Shown: positions 60,445-64,000 of the stretch, in pieces
Numbering within the stretch: position 1 is the first letter of the stretch
Layout: each line of letters opens with the position of its first letter
NCBI GenBank assembly: GCA_937872475.1
Contig: CALMSY010000017.1
Coordinates: 1-64,000, forward strand
Direction: 5' to 3'
DNA: 64,000 nucleotides
DNA from: 67-14 sp020438345
Lineage (GTDB): Bacteria; Actinomycetota; Thermoleophilia; Solirubrobacterales; 70-9
Made by a program: the position numbers and the translations under genes
Notes under the pieces: model-generated
Database searches by the model: none
What the model saw: the letters and a program-made list of their open reading frames with translations, nothing else
Told to the model about the DNA's origin: nothing

Positions 60445-61296
60445 TCAGACCTTGATTCTGACCACCACGGGGGCATGGTCGGAAAGCCGGATCATCAAAT
60501 CACTTCGGGAATCGGGAACCTCACGGCGGGCGGCCGGCCAGGCTGTCGCCGGTTCAAGTACCTCGACGCCCCGAACCAGCAAATGATCGATAGAGCCCGG
60601 TCCGGTCACACCGGACAGATCGAACCCGGCTTCCAGACGTTCAAACACGTCACTCGAGCGGGGCCTTGCGTTGAAGTCGCCCCCGAAGAGCAGCGGCTTT
60701 CCCTCCTCTCTGCCTGCCGCCAAACGGGCCGCCCGCATGACATCACCCGCAGCATTCTCACCGGTACTCGCGTGGAAGTTTGCGATGGCAAGGCCGCATT
60801 CAAGCTCGACAACCGAGACCACTCTGCGCTCGGGACGCCAGGTGAGCGTCGTATGCCGATAGTCGACAATCCTGGCTCCGGGGCGCGAGCCTTCAAGTCC
60901 GGGAATCGCTCCCCGGACCAGAATCAGATTCGACCCTCCCTCCCAGCTCCCGGCAAGGTGCGGTCGTAACCGGGCCACTGGCGACATCAACGGCCGCATC
61001 CAGTTCCGGGAAGTCAGGGTCGATCGGCCATCGGCCCCCGTCGCCTCGGCCAGCCGATGCGCCCAGCGTGGCGGGACCTCCTGCAGCAGGGCTACGTCCC
61101 ATCTCGAGGCTGCAAGAAAGGCAGCAAACTCGCGAAAGAGATCCCTGTTCAGGCGGACGTGACGGTCCCCGTGGACTGGTCGCCCGAGCCAACGCCAGGA
61201 AAAGCCGCCATCGGGCACCCCGCTTCCTTCACCGTCGGGTCCCGGCGGGAAATCGCGCCCGTGGAAGAGATTCCAGCTGAGAACCCGGAAGTTCAG
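60445..61296 (-). CDS. Endonuclease/exonuclease/phosphatase-family hydrolase, likely CTG start
   Basis: 283 residues from CTG at 61296. The frame encodes NFRVLSWNLFHGRDFPPGP, which is the family's first strand, upstream of the first ATG/GTG (GTG 61218), so a GTG start would lose the metal-binding Asn. The CTG overlaps the previous stop as CTGA, and GGAGG lies 10 nt upstream. Other family motifs: VALLQEVPPRWAH (metal Glu), LAIANFHASTG, LLFGGDFNARP (Asp/Asn), and SIDHLLVRG plus SDHAPVVVRI with the final His. Could cut nucleic acid or act on phospholipid/inositol phosphates. Confidence 0.82.
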   Translation of the reverse strand: MNFRVLSWNLFHGRDFPPGPDGEGSGVPDGGFSWRWLGRPVHGDRHVRLNRDLFREFAAFLAASRWDVALLQEVPPRWAHRLAEATGADGRSTLTSRNWMRPLMSPVARLRPHLAGSWEGGSNLILVRGAIPGLEGSRPGARIVDYRHTTLTWRPERRVVSVVELECGLAIANFHASTGENAAGDVMRAARLAAGREEGKPLLFGGDFNARPRSSDVFERLEAGFDLSGVTGPGSIDHLLVRGVEVLEPATAWPAARREVPDSRSDLMIRLSDHAPVVVRIKV

Positions 61297-61643
61297 TAGC
61301 CGCGAGCCTCCGAAGCGACCATCCAGATACCGGCGATCGCCGAACCCATCAAGAGCAGCCAGGCGAGGGTGCCAAGGCCGGTCCCGAACATCCGGTCGGC
61401 ACCCGCGATCAGCAGGACGATCAGTCCGAAAGCAGCGTAGAGAACGATGCGCCGCGAGTCAGGCAGACCCAGCAGGCTGCCCTGCAAGGAGTAGTGAAGG
61501 CGGTAGACCGTCCAGGTGATCCCGGCCAGGAATGCCATCGTAATCCCAGCCAGGACAGCGTCCGCGAAGTTGCCTCCGTTCGGCAGGAAGGCCACTCCGG
61601 CAGCAAGCAGAAACACAATCAGGATGTTGCGGGCAGGGACCAC
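61293..61643 (-). CDS. Small membrane protein, unknown function
   Basis: 116 residues with four hydrophobic stretches (ILIVFLLAAGVAFLP, AVLAGITMAFLAGITWTVYRL, IVLYAAFGLIVLLIAG, LAWLLLMGSAIAGIWMV). No family recognised. GTG start. Its stop overlaps the start of the EEP-family gene, so the pair is coupled. Follows the 81-residue membrane protein by 40 bp. Confidence 0.7.
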   Translation of the reverse strand: MVPARNILIVFLLAAGVAFLPNGGNFADAVLAGITMAFLAGITWTVYRLHYSLQGSLLGLPDSRRIVLYAAFGLIVLLIAGADRMFGTGLGTLAWLLLMGSAIAGIWMVASEARGY

Positions 61644-61683
61644 GAACGAAGCCTACCGGGAGGTCTGAAAGAAGCTCCGGTCT

Positions 61684-61929
61684 CTAGCCCGCAATCATCA
61701 CATGCAGGCCGAAGGCGATGATCGCAATTGTGGCCAGCAGCCCGAGGATGCCGACGCCGAGAGCAAGGACGGCGCTTGCTCCCCGGCCTTCCTGGCTGAA
61801 ATCGACGTACTTGGTTGAACCCCATATCCCCAGCGAAGCGACGATGGCAACAGCTAGCGAGGAGACAAAAGCGGCAGCAACTGTCTCCCAGAGTTCCGTC
61901 AGGTTTACCACTGTCGCGATCAGCACCAC
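61684..61929 (-). CDS. Small membrane protein downstream of pit
   Basis: 81 residues, GTG start 3 bp after the pit stop. Two membrane helices (TVAAAFVSSLAVAIVASLGIW and LALGVGILGLLATIAIIAFG) joined by a polar loop KYVDFSQEGRGAS. No family recognised. The near-zero gap implies co-translation with the Pit transporter, perhaps as a partner. Confidence 0.75.
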   Translation of the reverse strand: MVLIATVVNLTELWETVAAAFVSSLAVAIVASLGIWGSTKYVDFSQEGRGASAVLALGVGILGLLATIAIIAFGLHVMIAG

Positions 61930-61932
61930 AGG

Positions 61933-63054
61933 TCAGGATGCCTCCGTCTGGAGGTCCACAACCTCGGTCTGACGTGAACGCCGAATGAAGGCGAACACGA
62001 TCATGACGATGGCGACGACGCTGATGATCACCGGACCGACCGGACTATTGCCAAAGAGGGCAGTGACTCCGAAGGTCAGCGCACCGATCAGGGCGGCGGC
62101 CGGGAGGGTGAGTACCCAGGCGGTGACGATGTTGCCCGCTACACCCCACCGCACAGCGGAAATCCGTTTCGCCACGCCGGAACCCATCACTCCGCCGTTG
62201 ATCACGTGGGTTGTCGAGAGCGGAAAGCCGAAATGGGAGGAAGCCATGATTACCGCGGCCCCTGCCCCCTGGGCAGCGAAGCCCTGGGCCGGGTCCATCT
62301 TGATGATTCGCATGCCGGTCGTCTTGATGATCCGCCAGCCGCCGCTGTATGTGCCGAGCGCGATGGCAGTGGCTGCCGAGAAGATCACCCAGAACGGCGG
62401 ATCAGAACCCGCCGGCAGGACACCGTCGGCGATCAGGGCGAGCGTAATCACACCCATTGTCTTCTGGGCATCATTGGTGCCATGGGCCAGCGCCAGCAGG
62501 CCGCCGGAAGCGATCTGGCCGAACCGGTAGCCACGATTGACCGGGCCCGGACGAAGGTTGCGAACGATCCGGTAGATCAGGCCGATTGACAGGCCGGCCA
62601 CGACAAAGGCAAGGATTGGTGCGACCACCGCCGGGATCAGCACCTTGCCGATCAGACCAGCTGTCTCGATTGCCGCAGTACCGGAATCAGCCAGGGCCGC
62701 ACCGACGATGCCGCCGATCAGGGCATGAGAACTCGATGAGGGAAGTCCGAAGTACCAGGTGATCAGATTCCATGCGATCGCCCCGACCAACCCGGCGAAC
62801 ACCACGTTGAGCGCACCAGGCCCCGAGATCGCTCCCTGGTCAACCACGTCCGAAGCGATGGTTGCCGCCACCTCGATCGAGATGAAGGCACCGACGAAGT
62901 TGAGGATCGCGGCGAAAGCAATCGCAGCTTTTGGCGAGGCCGCACCGGTCGAGATCGAGGTTGCCACGACATTCGCGGTGTCGTGGAACCCGTTGGTGTA
63001 GTCGAAGGCCAGAGCCGAGACCACCACGATTACGAGGATCAGGTGGAGGTCCAC
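61933..63054 (-). CDS. pit: Low-affinity inorganic phosphate transporter, PiT family
   Basis: 373 residues from GTG 63054, 4 bp after the DUF47 stop; a start further upstream would overlap that gene. About ten helices in two homologous halves. Each PiT half has its signature: FDYTNGFHDTANVVATSIS at the N-terminus, and LALAHGTNDAQKTMGVITLAL and LSTTHVINGGVMGSG in the second half. Carries metal-phosphate with protons or sodium. Paired with DUF47 protein and near ppk, forming a phosphate module. Confidence 0.93.
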   Translation of the reverse strand: MDLHLILVIVVVSALAFDYTNGFHDTANVVATSISTGAASPKAAIAFAAILNFVGAFISIEVAATIASDVVDQGAISGPGALNVVFAGLVGAIAWNLITWYFGLPSSSSHALIGGIVGAALADSGTAAIETAGLIGKVLIPAVVAPILAFVVAGLSIGLIYRIVRNLRPGPVNRGYRFGQIASGGLLALAHGTNDAQKTMGVITLALIADGVLPAGSDPPFWVIFSAATAIALGTYSGGWRIIKTTGMRIIKMDPAQGFAAQGAGAAVIMASSHFGFPLSTTHVINGGVMGSGVAKRISAVRWGVAGNIVTAWVLTLPAAALIGALTFGVTALFGNSPVGPVIISVVAIVMIVFAFIRRSRQTEVVDLQTEAS

Positions 63055-63058
63055 TGCC

Positions 63059-63676
63059 CTATGAGTTCTTGATAACGATGCCTTCGAGGATGTGCGCTGA
63101 TGTCTCTGTCGCATCTATCGCCTTCTCGAGGACAGCGAAGATGTCCTTCCAGCGGATTACGACCATAGGGTCGATGCCGTTCGAGAAGAGCGAGGCGACA
63201 GCGTCACGCGAAACCCGGTCACCATCATTCTCAAGCCGGTGGATCTCGATCCAGTACTGGTCCAGGTCCCGGAATGAAGGGAGGTTCTCCAGACCCAGCG
63301 ACAACTGTTCGCAGCAGTCCACGAGGATCCTCGTCAGATCCTGGGCCTGGGCCATCGGGGCTTCGATCTGGTAGAGCGCCAGGAAGTCAGCGGCCTCCTC
63401 GATGTAGTCGACCACGTCATCCATCTTGGTCGCCAGACCGTAAATGTCTTCACGGTCGATTGGCGTGACGAACGTCGAATTGAGGCGGTTGATGATGTCG
63501 TGGGTGATCCTGTCACCCTCCTGCTCGATAATCAGGATTTCCCGGCCGAGACCGTTGTCGTCGGGCCAGGAAACCATCATGTCGTTCAGCATCCTGGACG
63601 CGCGCAGAGTGTTCTGCCCGGCCTCATTGAAGAGGTCGAAGAACGTACGGTCCTTTGGCAGAAGCGAAAAGCGCAT
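63059..63676 (-). CDS. DUF47 (PhoU-like) protein, partner of Pit
   Basis: 205 residues, all helical: FDLFNEAGQNTLRASRMLNDM, IIEQEGDRITHDIINRLNSTFVTPIDREDIYGLATKMDDVVDYIEEA, and RWKDIFAVLEKAIDATETSAHILEGI. E-x-x-x-D clusters match the PhoU-type metal-binding bundles; DUF47 genes usually sit beside pit and regulate it or its trafficking. No DNA-binding part. Confidence 0.93.
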   Translation of the reverse strand: MRFSLLPKDRTFFDLFNEAGQNTLRASRMLNDMMVSWPDDNGLGREILIIEQEGDRITHDIINRLNSTFVTPIDREDIYGLATKMDDVVDYIEEAADFLALYQIEAPMAQAQDLTRILVDCCEQLSLGLENLPSFRDLDQYWIEIHRLENDGDRVSRDAVASLFSNGIDPMVVIRWKDIFAVLEKAIDATETSAHILEGIVIKNS

Positions 63677-63707
63677 CAGAGCGGTGCCAAACTAGCAGAG
63701 CGGACGA

Positions 63708-64000
63708 TCACTCCGAGACCTGGGGAATGACCGTCGCCGCCAGGGCCTGATGCCTTTCCATCAGTTCGTCCTGGACATTTCGGCGTTCGCCACCCTCGGG
63801 ATCGAGCCTTGACCAGTTCCCGGAACTGTCGAGAACCCACGAGTTCGTGTTGTCGGCAAAGCAACGTTCAAGAGTGTCGAGAATCTCATCTCTCGCGATT
63901 TCGTCCTGGACCGGAGTCACGAGCTCGACCCGGCTGTCCAGGTTGCGGGGCATCAGGTCGGCGGAGCCGATGAACACATCCCAATCGTCGCCCCGCTTGA
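63708..64000 (-). CDS. ppk: Polyphosphate kinase 1, C-terminal end; continues beyond the window
   Basis: The visible ~96 residues contain KRGDDWDVFIGSADLMPRNLD then SRVELVTPV and NTNSWVLDSSGNW, the C-terminal catalytic domain (C2) of PPK1. The enzyme makes polyphosphate from ATP in a reversible reaction. The N-terminus, head and C1 domain with the phosphohistidine lie right of base 64000. About 30 bp upstream of the DUF47 gene on the same strand; with pit this forms a phosphate uptake and storage set. Confidence 0.9.
   Translation of the reverse strand, partial: KRGDDWDVFIGSADLMPRNLDSRVELVTPVQDEIARDEILDTLERCFADNTNSWVLDSSGNWSRLDPEGGERRNVQDELMERHQALAATVIPQVSE

Overview
This 64 kb window is high-GC chromosomal DNA with short intergenic gaps and many start/stop overlaps. 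It looks like an actinobacterium, most likely of the Thermoleophilia/Solirubrobacterales type. That is inferred from GTP-type PEP carboxykinase, Gram-positive-style SOS boxes at lexA, the uvrC-rapZ ... gap-pgk-tpi order, and several secreted proteins with Lys/Ala/Arg-rich helices. No insertion sequence, prophage block, CRISPR array or replication origin was seen.

Layout. 1-6.4 kb: partial pckG, a PadR regulator, the molybdate importer modABC, a small lipoprotein and a PKD-domain surface protein. 6.5-9.3 kb: a DUF4333 lipoprotein, then a divergent sucCD pair translationally coupled to a 79-residue Cys-motif protein. 9.4-17.8 kb: a collagen-like/RCC1-like secreted protein, an acyl-CoA synthetase, a class III aminotransferase with a coupled bL12-like protein, a membrane protein and a YyaL-type protein. 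17.9-23.7 kb: glutamine synthetase, a cysteine-less AhpD-like protein behind a clear promoter/operator, a secreted protein, an RlpA-like protein behind a c-di-AMP (ydaO) riboswitch, rnpB, lexA and tRNA-Leu(GAG). 23.9-30.7 kb: a secreted propeller protein, a GH24 muramidase, a coiled-coil membrane protein, a LOG-family protein, an ArsR-DUF2892-MMPL operon and a low-molecular-weight phosphatase.

31.3-41.7 kb: System I cytochrome c maturation genes in two clusters (ccmE-ccmF-ccmI-like-secG on the minus strand; ccmG-ccmH on the plus strand), an SDR, a glycosyltransferase, tRNA-Gly(CCC), the M48 protease-rlmH-argS operon and a phosphoesterase. 41.8-53.5 kb: a lipoprotein plus Ser/Thr kinase, an ABC exporter, tgt, the glycolytic run gapA-pgk-tpiA-gpmI, a VOC protein and a DrrAB-type exporter. 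53.5-57.7 kb: rapZ, uvrC, an enoyl-CoA hydratase and a MaoC protein. 57.8-64 kb: a TadE-TadE-TadG-like trio whose last member is fused to two peptidoglycan-hydrolase domains, an EEP-family hydrolase, small membrane proteins, Pit, a DUF47 protein and the C-terminus of polyphosphate kinase.

The most notable points are: the TadG-VanY-transglycosylase fusion; the c-di-AMP riboswitch ahead of a cell-wall protein; an ArgS whose HIGH motif is gone while KMSK is intact; the SucCD-coupled protein with a ferredoxin-like motif missing its fourth cysteine; the Cys-type CcmE and a ccmF with no ATG/GTG/TTG start; and the apparent replacement of yvcK-whiA by an ABC exporter in an otherwise classic gene order. 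All calls are from reading the sequence; no database search was run.
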